From Anthracocystis setariae (Eukaryota; Basidiomycota; Ustilaginomycetes; Ustilaginales; Ustilaginaceae): a DNA stretch of 64,000 nt. The position numbers were made by a program, and so were the translations under genes. Under the pieces are notes generated by a model that was given only the letters and a program-made list of their open reading frames with translations, made no database searches and was not told the DNA's origin. Every line of letters starts with the position of its first letter. Positions within the stretch are counted from its first letter, which is position 1. Below, piece by piece: positions 30,532 to 41,291 of this stretch. Location: assembly GCA_928724745.1 (NCBI GenBank), contig CAKMXJ010000020.1:434001-498000 (forward strand), read 5' to 3'.

Positions 30532-32190
30532 TTAGGAAATGAAGTGCCAGATCTTGCCACCAATGGTGGTGGGCTTCTCCTCAGGCTCCTCAGCCTCGAG
30601 GATCTCGCGAAGACCAGTGGTAAGGTCAACCTCGCTGGCAGGGATGTGTGCACCGTTACCTCGGTTCATGTACCAGTTTCCGCAGTAGAGGATGATGAAG
30701 AGGGGAATGGGAATGTAGTTGGTGATGAAGTCCGAGGTCGACCAGTTGCCCTTGAGGAAGGTGGCCCAGCCCGAGAAGAGCATGACGATGGCAGTAGTGC
30801 AGACAGTCCACCAACCGCAGAAGGGCTGGAGAGCAGCACGGTAAGGAAGCACATCGCGCGACATGCCTTGCACCTTCATGGCCTTGTTGAAGCGAAGGTA
30901 CATGACACCAATGCAGAACCAGGTAACCATACCAGCGATCGAAGTCATGTTAGCAAAGTAACCAAAGACGGTCGAGGCGCTGTCCTGGACAGACATGAAC
31001 GAGAGGAAAGAGAAGGCAACCGAAACAGCAACCGAGATGTAAGGAAGACCGTTCTTGGTAGTCCTAGCAAAGATCCTGGGAGCGCTACCCGAGATAGCAA
31101 GAGAGTAGAGAGCTCGCGACGAGGTGAAAAGGTCGGACGAAGCAGCGGACACGGCGCTCGTGACTAATGCCGCATTGACAAGACTCGGCAAAACGCGGAT
31201 TCCCGCGCGGTTGATGGCGACGACGAAGGGCGAGCGGTTGGCAGTCTTACGACCAGCGGTAAGCTCTGGGGCGTTCGAGGCACAGACGAGGCCGATCATA
31301 AAGGTACCGAGGAAGTAGAAAAGGCAGATACGGATCCAAACCTTGCGGATAGCCGAGGGGACCGACTTGCGGGGGTTCTTGGCCTCGGCAGATGCAATGG
31401 CGACGATCTCGGTACCAATGAACGAAAAGGCAGCGTTGATGAGGACGGAGAAGAAACCGAGGAAGCGACCGAGAGAGCCCTGGATGCCGTTGTACTGGAC
31501 AAAGGGACCGGGGTCCTTCCAGTAGCGGAAGCCGAGACGGCCCTGCTTGCCAACACCGAGGTCGATGCAGATGGAAAGGATGATCAAGCCGACGATGGTG
31601 ATGATCTTGATCGAGGCGAACCAGAACTCGGCCTCACCGTAAGCACGGGTACCGAGCAAGTTGATGGCGACGACGACGACGAGGAAGACCGAGATCCAGA
31701 TGGCGGGGTTGGCGTCGGACCAGTAAGACATGAGAACGGCGGCGGCGGAAAGTTCGGCAGGAAGAACAATGACCCAGTTGTACCAGTAGTTCCAACCCAT
31801 GGCGAAGGAGAGGGGCTTGCCGACAAATCGCTCCGAGAGCTTAATGTGACCACCGGGAACGGGAAGGTAGGAGATCATCTCACCGAGACACATCATCATG
31901 GCATAGCAGACGGAACCCATGAGCAGGTAACCGAGCCAAAGACCGAGAGGGCCGGCGTGGTGGAGCGAACTGGCGGTACCAAGGAAAAGACCAGTACCGA
32001 TAACACCACCGATGGAGATCATGGCCATGTGGCGGGGGAGAAGAGCGTGCTTGAGCACCTCACCCTGACGCTGACCGTGAGCGTTGGCGTGGTTGGGGGC
32101 GATACCATCCTCAAGGGTGGCGACAAGATCGCCCTTTTGGAAGGAGTCGGGCTTGACCTTCTCCTCAGAGGGAGAGTATGGCGAAGACAT
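30532..32190 (-). CDS. Amino-acid permease (YAT/APC family)
   Basis: The protein has 552 residues in one exon. A hydrophilic N-terminus of about 50 residues is followed by roughly 12 membrane segments, beginning with the transporter signature GGVIGTGLFLGT at residues 61-72 and GEMISYLPVPGGHI nearby. The C-terminus is a short cytosolic tail with EILEAEEPEE. Fungal YAT permeases bring amino acids into the cell by proton symport at the plasma membrane and are often under nitrogen control. Substrate range (general, dicarboxylic or proline-type) cannot be fixed by eye. The ATG at 32190 opens the frame, and a TATA-like element lies about 125 bases upstream. GATA-like cores are present further upstream but are too short to weigh. 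Confidence 0.9.
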   Translation of the reverse strand: MSSPYSPSEEKVKPDSFQKGDLVATLEDGIAPNHANAHGQRQGEVLKHALLPRHMAMISIGGVIGTGLFLGTASSLHHAGPLGLWLGYLLMGSVCYAMMMCLGEMISYLPVPGGHIKLSERFVGKPLSFAMGWNYWYNWVIVLPAELSAAAVLMSYWSDANPAIWISVFLVVVVAINLLGTRAYGEAEFWFASIKIITIVGLIILSICIDLGVGKQGRLGFRYWKDPGPFVQYNGIQGSLGRFLGFFSVLINAAFSFIGTEIVAIASAEAKNPRKSVPSAIRKVWIRICLFYFLGTFMIGLVCASNAPELTAGRKTANRSPFVVAINRAGIRVLPSLVNAALVTSAVSAASSDLFTSSRALYSLAISGSAPRIFARTTKNGLPYISVAVSVAFSFLSFMSVQDSASTVFGYFANMTSIAGMVTWFCIGVMYLRFNKAMKVQGMSRDVLPYRAALQPFCGWWTVCTTAIVMLFSGWATFLKGNWSTSDFITNYIPIPLFIILYCGNWYMNRGNGAHIPASEVDLTTGLREILEAEEPEEKPTTIGGKIWHFIS

Positions 32191-32311
32191 GATGGAGAAG
32201 AGGGAAGGAGAGATGGATCTAGGGGAAAGCGGGGAGCCGGATGAAGGTGCGAACCGGACGAGATGGGGTGATGGGGGGAAAGCGAATGATGGGATGGAGT
32301 GGGAAGGACGA

Positions 32312-32321
32312 TGTTATATAG
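32312..32321 (-). promoter_or_regulatory. TATA-like element of the permease gene
   Basis: On the minus strand the sequence reads CTATATAACA, about 125 bases before the permease ATG, a plausible TATA box for a regulated fungal promoter. Confidence 0.4.
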
Positions 32322-32898
32322 CTTGAGGATGGAGAGGGGCAAGGGGAGAGGATGTCGGAGTCGGGCGTGGGGCAGCTGAGCTGCACAGCACAGGACAGAA
32401 GAACGAGTGAGTTAGGGTAGGGTCAGAGTAAGTACGCGTGGGAACAGAAGATTAGCTGCAGCGACAGGCACAGACCTCTCGACTAGAAAGGAGCATGGGC
32501 AAAGGAGCAGAGGCTTCAAGGCACGGGGAACGGGTAGCCAATGAGAAAGGCACTGACTGATTGGCGTGATACGATAGCGAGCTCAGGCAAGGAGAAATGT
32601 GGGGTCGTGGTAGGCTTATCGACGAGCAGCAGCAGGAGGGGGCGAGCCACGGACACCGAAACGGGTCTGGACACATGGGAGGATAGGTAGAGGTCACGGT
32701 GGGATGCAACGATGTGATTGGGCCAAGCATTGCATTGGAATTGCAAGGGGAACCACGGGCACCGGCAGGTACTGGCGATGCAACCAAGGCAACTCAGGCA
32801 ACTAGGCAAATGAGCGAAGGCCGAATCGAACTTGGTAGTGGGCGGTGCCAATCCACGAGCCAACGAAAGGATACTCTACTCTGTACGAGCGGAACTTT

Positions 32899-32929
<31 letters not shown>

Positions 32930-33749
32930 AGTAGTATCAATATAATTGATTAACGAGTTGGCGGGCCCAAGAAGCGAATTAGGCGGTGAGTTGGTCAGAT
33001 TGGCGGCAGTTGCTTTGGGTCAGTGGATAAACCGGTTCAGTTGAGAGGACCTGCGACTCAAAGCAGGCTTGTCAGCAGTCTCGGGATTTAATTCTTTTTT
33101 TTGTCGTTTTTGAAATTTGAATCCATTTTGAAATGCCGTCGACTGAACCTCTCGTCGGAGTCTAGAATCCAAGAAGAAGTTCTGTCCAACTCGTCCACAC
33201 AAAAATAAATTAATCTGGTAAAATAAAATCGTTCTGCAGTAGTAATATTATAAGAAAAATAACGGCTAAATCGCCGCCAATGAGAAGAGACTCGAGCAAG
33301 CGACAGCTTCCAGCTGCCCCATCCTCCCATTCACTTATCTCGGTCCCACCGTCCAGGTCTGTCCTGGTTCTATACTGTACTGTTCCTCTCAATTGTTGAG
33401 CGAAATGAAGGATACAGATAGGTACTGTACATTTGGTGACGAATGTGGGTCTGGGATCGTTATCTGAAATGAAAGCAAGGCGACGCCTCAGGGTGGGTCG
33501 CTCTCTCTCTGTTTGTTCCAGTATCAGAGGCAAGCGTCACGCAGACTTCACGTAAGTACAATATAATGTGGTATGTGTTGATGAGCCTGGCCGGTTGCGT
33601 TCTTGGCAGCTCGACAATCAGCACACACTAGACCGTCAGCTGCATCACTTTCATGCATTCTCCAGGGCGATGCCCCAGTGCGCATTTGCGGGCACATCCA
33701 ATCGATTTGGCACGATCTTGCAAGTTGACTCAGTGATCAACACGATGGA

Positions 33750-34019
33750 CCAATCATGTTTTACGTCGTAAGATGGTCAGGAGAGATGACAGCATGCGGT
33801 GTCACTGGCGGATTGCGAGCTTGCTGCACCATCCCCGACCAATGGTGTTCAGGCAAGCCTCGCCATTGGTCCAAATCAGAACGCCCGACCAACCAATGGT
33901 GAGACAGTGAGTGCTGTATCTGATCAGCAGGGTGACCACGCAAGAGACAAGCAAAACAAACGACTGCGATGGATTTGGTGTTGTCGTTGCTCGACCAATA
34001 ACGTAGCGTCCTCGATTGG
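33750..34019. promoter_or_regulatory. Cluster of six CCAAT/ATTGG motifs
   Basis: CCAAT occurs at 33750, 33839, 33893 and 33995, and ATTGG at 33865 and 34015. CCAAT is the HAP/NF-Y complex site. Six in 270 bases is more than expected by chance, but no adjacent gene is recognised, so the target is unclear. Confidence 0.3.
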
Positions 34020-34143
34020 ATGGTCCAGTGACTTTGCATGAAACAGACCTCCTGTCCGGCTGCGCTTCTCCTTGTCTCACTGGAGCGATTCCCCTAAATT
34101 TGAATATCAAAGCATCGAAATTGAATTACTGTACCTTGCAGTA

Positions 34144-34793
34144 CAGCATGTGTCAAAAAGTATCCGCACGATTTTCAATTTTCAAATTTCTCTTCATGAT
34201 TGTGAATAAATTTGATGGTGTCCAACATTATACAGCAATGTAAAGACCATACCAGCTAGCTAGCTTGATGCTCAGCATGGGAATGTTTATTGCTCATGAA
34301 GCTCAGGTGGTAGTACATAGGTACAATACAGCTTGCTAGCAACAAAAAGGAAGCATGCTTGTTAAGAGATTTGACCAACACTGTCTGACTCTTCATGGCT
34401 TGCAACTCTGAATTGCTGTTGATCTTGACAACTGCTTTGGTGGTCAGCTTGATTCAAGCCTGCCCTCACCAGAGAGACCATCAAGACATCGGCAATGCTG
34501 TGGACACGGCTTTGAGAGACAGCTAACTTTTTTCCTTGATTTCAGCTCAGTTGACAGCTTGCAGCAAAACTGGTTAAGCTTAGCTTGATCAAGCACAGAA
34601 GTCCACTCAACCATTCAAACAATGTCAGCTCACAGCCACTGATACTGGTCCCAATACACTATCAATCCATGCAATCAAGCAAGAGTAACAAGCAGCTGAG
34701 AGTTGAGAATTGATGAGCAAAAGAGTGTGCATAATTTCATGTTACACAAAATTCCAAAAACGCGACCGTGCGGAAACTTATGAACAGGTACTG
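34144..34793. mobile_element. Degraded Tc1/mariner-type element (MITE-like relic)
   Basis: The left end reads TA|CAGCATGTGTCAAAAAGTATCC and goes on GCACG; the right end, read inward on the opposite strand, is TA|CAGTACCTGTTCATAAGTTT and goes on CCGCACG. The two ends agree at about 19 of the first 27 bases, including the perfect inner block TCCGCACG. The 650-bp unit is flanked by TA on both sides, the target duplication of Tc1/mariner elements, and CAGT...AAGT..CCGCAC is typical of their termini. The interior is AT-rich with no transposase frame, so this is a non-autonomous or eroded copy. Confidence 0.55.
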
Positions 34794-35692
34794 TACAGTA
34801 CCATACAAATGGCTTCCGAATTTGTAACAATTTCAGTGAGACACTGCTCGCTGGCGTGCCTTTGACAGCCGCTTAGAACTTGAGCCTGTGGTGATGGGCA
34901 ACCAATCAAAGTGGCGCTCCGCCGGTGCGGATCGAAATTCCAAAAATCGAGAGCGATTGACGAGCCAGATCCCGTCACGCGACTGTGATAGGTCACTGAA
35001 CACAGCTCACCGAATGGGCGTCAAGTGGGTTTAGAAAGTTGGCCCACGGCTCGTCTTTTTTCTTTTTCTTTTTTTTTTCGTTTTTTATTTTTTGTGTTTG
35101 GTTCGGTTCTACCGTGGGTGAAGGGCCTCACAGCTGCCTTTTGCAAATCAAGTGCCAGATTCAAGGTATCAAGATTCCTTTTGCCTTTCCAACGGGCAAA
35201 AGGAAGGGGGCGTGACCTCGGTTCCAGAACTTTTTCTTTCCGCATTGAATGGCAGTTGGCTCTTCTATTGTTCCGCCGCCGATTCACTTCCACCCATCGT
35301 CCAGTGCCCAACCCATTTGTCCCGTCCGGTCAACCTGATATTCCGCATGCTGCATGATAGGCCTTTTGTATTCCTCGGGTGCAGCCAATCCAAAATGGAA
35401 TCAAGGAGGTACGGTAATAATATGGTACAGGACTGTACTGTAGACTTCAACTTCACAGTAGTTGTAAATGGTCCTTGTTTCCACTGACGAGCGGCCATCG
35501 ATTTCCCACCGAAATTGGGCCAAGCATGCAGCCAGATTGGATTGAGACCGGTTGTGAACTCCCAGACCGCTATCGGTTTCGCCAGTTAGGTTGGTTCGGC
35601 ACTCGAGACTCTCCCACCTCGAGTGTGGGCTATCGCTACATTCGCTTATCTTGCCACGGCCCACTTTGGTCTGTCTATCTATCGACCGTCTA

Positions 35693-35722
35693 GATACGAT
35701 ACGATACGATACGATACGATAC
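35693..35722. repeat. (GATAC)n microsatellite
   Basis: About six tandem GATAC units lie in non-coding DNA. Confidence 0.85.
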
Positions 35723-37864
35723 CACAGTTTGCAAGATAACGCAACAAACACATGAATTGCGAGTCGCCACCATTTGGTTATCTTTCGATAAACCCGAATG
35801 CCAATCGGCCACAGAACAAGTCCGCAGTAGTAAGTGGGGTGAACGACAGTACTGCTGTTGTATGGTTCCAATTCAATGTTTGATCCGAGTCTCACCGTGG
35901 CGGTCACCGGCTGGAACGTAAGTACAACCCGAGCGCCAAATGTCGCCAAATGGCGAGCTTTGGCTCCAGTTGTCTCAAACGCAATAATTATGATCGCAGT
36001 CAATGAGTTCGAGCGCGCTGATTCGCCCATCCACGTCGCCTCCCTCAATATTCTTTACAAAAACAAAATGGTATCCAATCAGTACGCAACCAACGCTCTT
36101 CTGCAGCTCATGCCATCCAATCGCAGTTGACGATGCTTACCCCACTTGTTCGTGCCGACAATTTGTGTGCACACAACCGCTCGCTCTCTAACTCGATTGG
36201 CGAAAGATGGCAGCGCTTGATACTGCAGATGGGCGTTTCGGCCATGCACGCACGCTCAACTGCCAGACCATCCGTGGTACTGTAGCTGCAACCACATCTC
36301 TGCCAGCTGATCTAGCATCATGGCCACATTTCCGTCAAGCTTATGCCCCATGCCATCATGCTCGACCTTGTTCTCTCCTGGAATAACCGATGTTGGCCGG
36401 GCTGGTGTGTCGTGCTACCGTAAACTTGTTGAGTGCTATTCCAGCTTCTGGCAGCAGTGTAACGTGACACTAGCAATGGAGAGATCCGCTTGTTGAACCT
36501 CCGCGCACAATCCTCCGTTTTTGCTTGCAGCTCTCGACGAATTCTCCGCGATCGGAGACGGTCCCTGACCTTTCTACCAAACCAACAACAGTCTTGGCAT
36601 CAGGCACACAGCTCGGCCAAGACAACGCAGTCTTCCTACGGATCAGACTCCGCACCACCGGCTTCATCTCCTCTTCTAATCTCCAAGGCACTGAACACAA
36701 CAACCAACGCAATCCTTGTCATGCGCATCTCGCTTCCAGTCCAAATGCCTTCCCGTGGTTTGCCCGGATCCTCGTGCAACTCGGTTTTTCCGCCCAACTA
36801 CTGTTACAGCTATCCTCCGCGCCAAGATCATGCCACCTGTCTGTTGTGTGTGTGTGTGTGGATTTCTGCTCGATAGCCTAGGTTCTTCCACCCGCAACCG
36901 ATTGTATCCCCGCATGCAGTGGCTTGATCCCCCCTTCCCCCACCCCACTTTCTCGAAGACCGACGACCGAAGACCGACGACCGTCAAACCCTTGATCTCC
37001 TACAAAGGATGGATTTTGATTACTACTGTATCTCCTTCGTGTAGCTCATCTTCTCACTCGTCCACCTTGACATTCCGGACCATGTCACCGATTTCGTCCG
37101 CATCAGGTGACGCAAGCCACATTGAGAATGTTGTCTCGCCTCTTTCGCCCCCACGTTTGGCCTTATCCCCCGGTCCCCTGTCGAATTCGCATGGCCACAT
37201 GTAGTTGCCGATGGTATAATATTCTGCCTACAGTAAACTCGTGCAGACCGTATTGTAGTGTGATCAAGGCAAGCAAAGCAGAGGGTTGAGGGTTGCGAAG
37301 AATCCTCAGTCTGCCAGTTCAACACGACACTTTGCTCCGCCAATCGCTGGACATGGCTCAAACTGCGGTGCCCCACACTTTTCTCACCCGACCTCTGCCT
37401 CTGCCCAATCAAATGCCAACTCTCCCTTGTACTATCAAATCCCGTTAACGAGATTACAGTACTGTAGTGTATCATACCATCATTGTACTGTCCTGTACCG
37501 CACTCTGGTTGTGCATCCATGAGATACGCCTGTCTCTTTGTACCGGCAGATTGCAACCTGTCCACGCATTTTGCGCCCTTCTCGATGATATCCTTGGCCG
37601 TGTTTACCGTCTTCATGGTGGTTAAATCGTGACAAGTCCAGTTCCGCGCAAGGGGACTGTTCTTCTCGTTGATCTTGACGCCCCAAGAACAAAAGTTGGA
37701 GCTTACGCGCAGCCTGATTGTGGACCTTTAGGCTAGTCCCAGCCTGTTGATGCGATCATCATCGTCAGTGTTCCCTCAACGTAATCACGCGGGCTTCAAA
37801 CATGGTCAGAGGTCAGAGAGAGGTCTTCAAACATGATCTAGTCACGACCCACCTGTTGGCACTC

Positions 37865-37888
37865 AATCAACCAACCAACCAACCAACC
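37865..37888. repeat. (AACC)n microsatellite
   Basis: Tandem AACC units lie upstream of the ribosomal protein gene. Confidence 0.8.
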
Positions 37889-38289
37889 GATCAGTCGAAC
37901 GATCGATCTGATTCTGACTCTGTATCCGGTCCATTCAGTGTGACGATGCGCCATGATGCACCATCAGCATCGAGATACGAAACATGGTTTTGGTTGGCAC
38001 GTGGCCAAACTCAAAAGCAAACCTGTTAGGTCGCTCTGAATAGACGTCCACAAAATGCCGGGGTGGGTCTAACACGATCGATCAGATTTAAATAGTCACC
38101 TGATCATAAAAAGCTCGGCCGAACTTTGACTTTTTTTTTCAAACAATTCTTATGTTAGTTTGAGAAAATTCTGAAAACTAATCATGGCCAAACTCGGGCA
38201 ACATCGAGAATGGGATGGCTTATCGCGCGCCTACTCACAAGAACCTTCCTTCTCACACCACCATCTCATCCTTCTCCGATTTCATCAAG

Positions 38290-38739
38290 ATGTCCGCTGT
38301 CGCCAACAAGAAGCCCCAGGCCGCCAAGGCCACCGCCGCCAAGAAGGCCGCCCTCAAGGGCACCTCCGGCTCCAAGGTCCGCCAGGCTCGCACCAACACC
38401 ACCTTCCGTCGCCCCAAGACGCTCGACCTCGCCAAGGCGCCCAAGTACCCTCGCAAGGCCATCCCCCACGCTCCCCGAATGGATGCCTTCCGCACCATCC
38501 TCTACCCCCTCAACTCTGAGTCCGCCATGAAGAAGATTGAGGAGAACAACACGCTCGTCTTCATCGTCGACCGTGCTGCCAACAAGCGCCAGATCCAGGC
38601 CGCTCTTAAGAAGCTCTACGACGTATCGGCCGCCAAGATCAACACTCTTATCCGCCCCGACGGTAAGAAGAAGGCTTTTGTTCGTCTTACTCCGGACCAG
38701 GATGCTCTTGACGTCTCCAACCGCATCGGCTTCATCTAA
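38290..38739 (+). CDS. RPL25: 60S ribosomal protein uL23 (L23a/L25)
   Basis: The protein has 149 residues. It sits near the exit tunnel of the large subunit, binds 25S rRNA and is a docking site for SRP. The basic N-terminal extension (residues 1-55) carries nuclear-import-like Lys/Ala runs. The globular domain, with [36 protein letters not shown] and [20 protein letters not shown], is the standard eukaryotic uL23. I chose the ATG at 38290 (context ATCAAGATG), which gives the usual length; an in-frame ATG at 38215 would add 25 unusual residues. Codon use is highly biased toward C-ending codons, as expected for a highly expressed gene. Confidence 0.95.
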   Translation: MSAVANKKPQAAKATAAKKAALKGTSGSKVRQARTNTTFRRPKTLDLAKAPKYPRKAIPHAPRMDAFRTILYPLNSESAMKKIEENNTLVFIVDRAANKRQIQAALKKLYDVSAAKINTLIRPDGKKKAFVRLTPDQDALDVSNRIGFI

Positions 38740-39583
38740 TGGTCGTTCGCCTTGACCCATCCTACACCCAAAAGGGACTCGACAACATTCTAAGCGGTCA
38801 ACTCAACCACTTGCAATGTCACTGAACGATCCAGAACTTCCTGCTTCCTCGGGCCGGGAGCTCTAGCCATTTTTTATGCTAGAGGCTTTACTGCAACGGG
38901 CGCACGGTCTGAGCCCAGGGCATCCTGCGCATCGCTTCTGTCGAAACTACCCACCTCTCCTTCCCTCTCTACGCTGTTTGGCGTTCCTTTTGCTTTATGC
39001 ATCTACTCAAAACGGTGTAATCATACTCCCTTTTTTTTTCTTTCTTTTGCTCTCGCGCCCATATATCCTAGGTTGCCACTTGTTGTGGCATACCGATCCA
39101 TTTTCTTTGACCCAAACGTCCACCAGAGCGCTATGGAAGTCTCGAATCAGGCTTTGGGTCAACCCTCCCCCCTCCTCCCCCTCCCTCTCCCTCTTCCCTC
39201 TTTCCCTCTCCACCTCCTCTTCTCCTCTTCTTTCGGATTGACTTTCTCCTCCCGTCCTTTCCTCCTTGCACCATGCTGGTGGGCGATGTTGGGATGGGTG
39301 GGAAGATCAGTCATTCGAAGAGGTGAGGTGGAGGTTCGGGGTGGGGGCGGGGGGTTGGATTGTGCGAGTTCTCGGGTGATGGGGGGGTTTGGGTTGGCTG
39401 CATGTGTGTGTTCGTCGACTTCCTCGTCTGTGTTTGTGTGTCTTCTGAGGGGAATGCTTACCGAGATCGCCCTCCTATGAGTTTTGAGCTGCTCACCTTC
39501 ACTTTCGCAATGCAATATGTTCTCATCCCAACTTCGGCCTCTCTCGTCTGTTCGCTTGTGTGGGTATAATGCTTATTGAAATC
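38740..39583. other. Convergent 3' region, pyrimidine-rich
   Basis: These 844 bases separate two convergent stops. They contain a CT-rich tract (39160-39260) and a G-rich segment (39340-39390), but no recognisable gene. Confidence 0.45.
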
Positions 39584-40948
39584 TTAAGGCCAGCGGAAAT
39601 GATAAACTCGATCGCCGGCTCCTACGAACAGATCGTACCACCTCGGTTCATCCATCTCGTGTTCTTCGCAACGATCGCTTGCGTCGGTTAAACTCCTGGG
39701 ACCCCAATGAAGCGCCCTGACTTGGGCCGGAAACACAACGCTATCTAGACTGGTACCATACTCGATCGGTGGTTTGACCTCGGTGGGGGTTGCGAGGGGT
39801 AACGAGTGGTCGAGGGACCAAATGCGGACTCTGCTATCGAGACCGGCGAGTGCGAACAGTGGCAATTTCGGGTGGATGGCGAAAGCGAGTTGGAAATTGT
39901 ACGAATTCACATGACCCACAAATCGACGCACAACTCTACCTGTGACGAGGTCGACGAGTTGAATGCTGCCGTCGATTCGCACCACGAGGAGTTGCGAAGC
40001 CGTCGAAGTGGTGGCTAGGTGCGTCACCGAGCTCGCCGCCTGAGGGTGAGTGCGGGTGGGGTGGGAGGATGTGGACCAGTGCCAGGTGAGGATCGAACCG
40101 GATCGTAGACCACAGTAGAGAGTCTCTCCATCACGGCTGAAGGTGATCGCCATACAGTTGCTTTCCCGACACTTGAGTTGGTGGCAAGAGACGGGGGATT
40201 CGTCGGGAGGGTGGAGGATGAAGACGTAGACCATGTCGCAGGTGGATATGGCCAGTTGAATGCGCGAGGTGGGCGTTTGTTGGTGAACTGCCCACGACGT
40301 CAAAGCATGCAGGACTACTGGACGTGCGAGTTTGACAATCTGCGTGCAAGGACGAGTGTGTCCAAAAGTGCATTCGATCTCGACCATCTGCTCCCCCTCC
40401 ACCATACCACAACACATCACCATTTCAGTCCTAAACAACAATCGAGCTCCCCTCCGCATCCGCAATCCCACCATCATCTCCCCATCTTGGGTGGAAACAC
40501 AAACCCCACCCGCCTCACTCAACACCACCACCGACTCACCATCCACATACGTCTGAACCCCAACCACCTTCCCCCCATCCACCACCCTTAACACCCTCAC
40601 CAACTCCAACTGCGTATACGCCACCTCAACCGCTCGATCCAAATTCCCCTTCGATACCACCACCGACATCCTCCCCCTCTGCCGCAACGTAACCGGATCC
40701 ACAACATCCCTCCCAAACACCCCTGTACCACTCTCACCCCCAACCCATATCGCCGGCAACCGCAACCGCAACCTCTCCACCTTCACCTCACCCTCTTCCC
40801 TCCCAGCAGGCTGACAAGCTAAACTCGACGCTTGACCAATCCCTCCCGAACCACCGAGTTTGAAAAATCGCTTCAAAACCGCATCCCATCGATACCCAGC
40901 CATTTGAAACGGCGCAACCGCCGCCGCCGCCGCTAACGATTCCGACAT
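39584..40948 (-). CDS. DCAF4-like WD40 protein
   Basis: The protein has 454 residues in one exon, start chosen at ATG 40948. Near the N-terminus, MAGYRWDAVLKRFFKL resembles the GYYxDxxKNRYFKI entry motif of DCAF4/WDR21. The C-terminal half carries WD40-type blades, notably GHVNSYNFQLAFAIHP followed by ALAGLDSRVRIWSLDHSLPL (~339-385), which matches the DCAF4 GHxNSY...GQDxRVRIWS region. DCAF4 proteins are candidate substrate receptors for CUL4-DDB1 ubiquitin ligases. Upstream in the same frame lies a poly-Lys stretch from a T-tract (41075-41098); it is excluded as leader. The WD40 call is reasonable and the DCAF4 assignment moderate. Confidence 0.65.
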   Translation of the reverse strand: MSESLAAAAAVAPFQMAGYRWDAVLKRFFKLGGSGGIGQASSLACQPAGREEGEVKVERLRLRLPAIWVGGESGTGVFGRDVVDPVTLRQRGRMSVVVSKGNLDRAVEVAYTQLELVRVLRVVDGGKVVGVQTYVDGESVVVLSEAGGVCVSTQDGEMMVGLRMRRGARLLFRTEMVMCCGMVEGEQMVEIECTFGHTRPCTQIVKLARPVVLHALTSWAVHQQTPTSRIQLAISTCDMVYVFILHPPDESPVSCHQLKCRESNCMAITFSRDGETLYCGLRSGSILTWHWSTSSHPTRTHPQAASSVTHLATTSTASQLLVVRIDGSIQLVDLVTGRVVRRFVGHVNSYNFQLAFAIHPKLPLFALAGLDSRVRIWSLDHSLPLATPTEVKPPIEYGTSLDSVVFPAQVRALHWGPRSLTDASDRCEEHEMDEPRWYDLFVGAGDRVYHFRWP

Positions 40949-41291
40949 GTTGATCAAAACACAAATCCATTCCAAAAGAAAACCACCCCCCCCTTTCCAT
41001 AGACCACGATACGTGCAAGCAAGAGTCGAGTTACGCTGGTAGTTAGAGAAACAAACGAATTCACTCTTTTTTCCCTTTTTTTTTTTTTTTTTTTTTTTCC
41101 TTCTTCCCCACCCTTCTCGCCAATGTGGAGGCATACACTCACACTATCCGAAACCCGCACTTTCTAACCATTCCTCTCAAACACTAACACCCCACTCAAC
41201 TTTCAACACAAAACGACTTGCAAGCGGGATTCCCCTACACTGCGATGGGTATCACATACATTCGATAATGCCAAACAACCTTGAACCATCA
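40949..41291. other. Intergenic region with poly-T tract
   Basis: These 343 bases lie between two minus-strand genes and are dominated by a T-run at about 41075-41098. They are promoter and leader of the DCAF4-like gene. Confidence 0.5.

Larger units (their letters stand above)
32191..34143. other. Intergenic region with GGC repeat and CCAAT cluster
   Basis: No gene is supported. The stretch holds the permease promoter, a GGC trinucleotide run (32902-32929), and six CCAAT/ATTGG motifs between 33750 and 34019. Open frames here are short, overlap on both strands, and show no family resemblance. Confidence 0.45.
34794..38289. other. Long intergenic region without recognisable genes
   Basis: This 3.5-kb stretch holds a GATAC microsatellite (about 35693-35722), an AACC repeat (37865-37888), TACTGTA-type motifs (about 35427 and 37449) and the promoter of the ribosomal protein gene. 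Several open frames of 100-200 codons overlap each other on opposite strands (36716-37204 and 37023-37616, for instance), show no domains, and are not called. Confidence 0.45.

Noticed and set aside
36716..37616. Overlapping frames of 162 codons (plus) and 197 codons (minus)
   Set aside because: They overlap on opposite strands, show no recognisable domains and have no splice or start context that favours either.
38215..38289. In-frame upstream ATG that would lengthen uL23 by 25 residues
   Set aside because: The added residues do not look like any uL23, and the ATG at 38290 has the better context and gives the normal length.
40949..41134. In-frame N-terminal extension of the DCAF4-like protein
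   Set aside because: It consists of poly-Lys from a T-run and unrelated sequence; the DCAF4-type entry motif follows the ATG at 40948.
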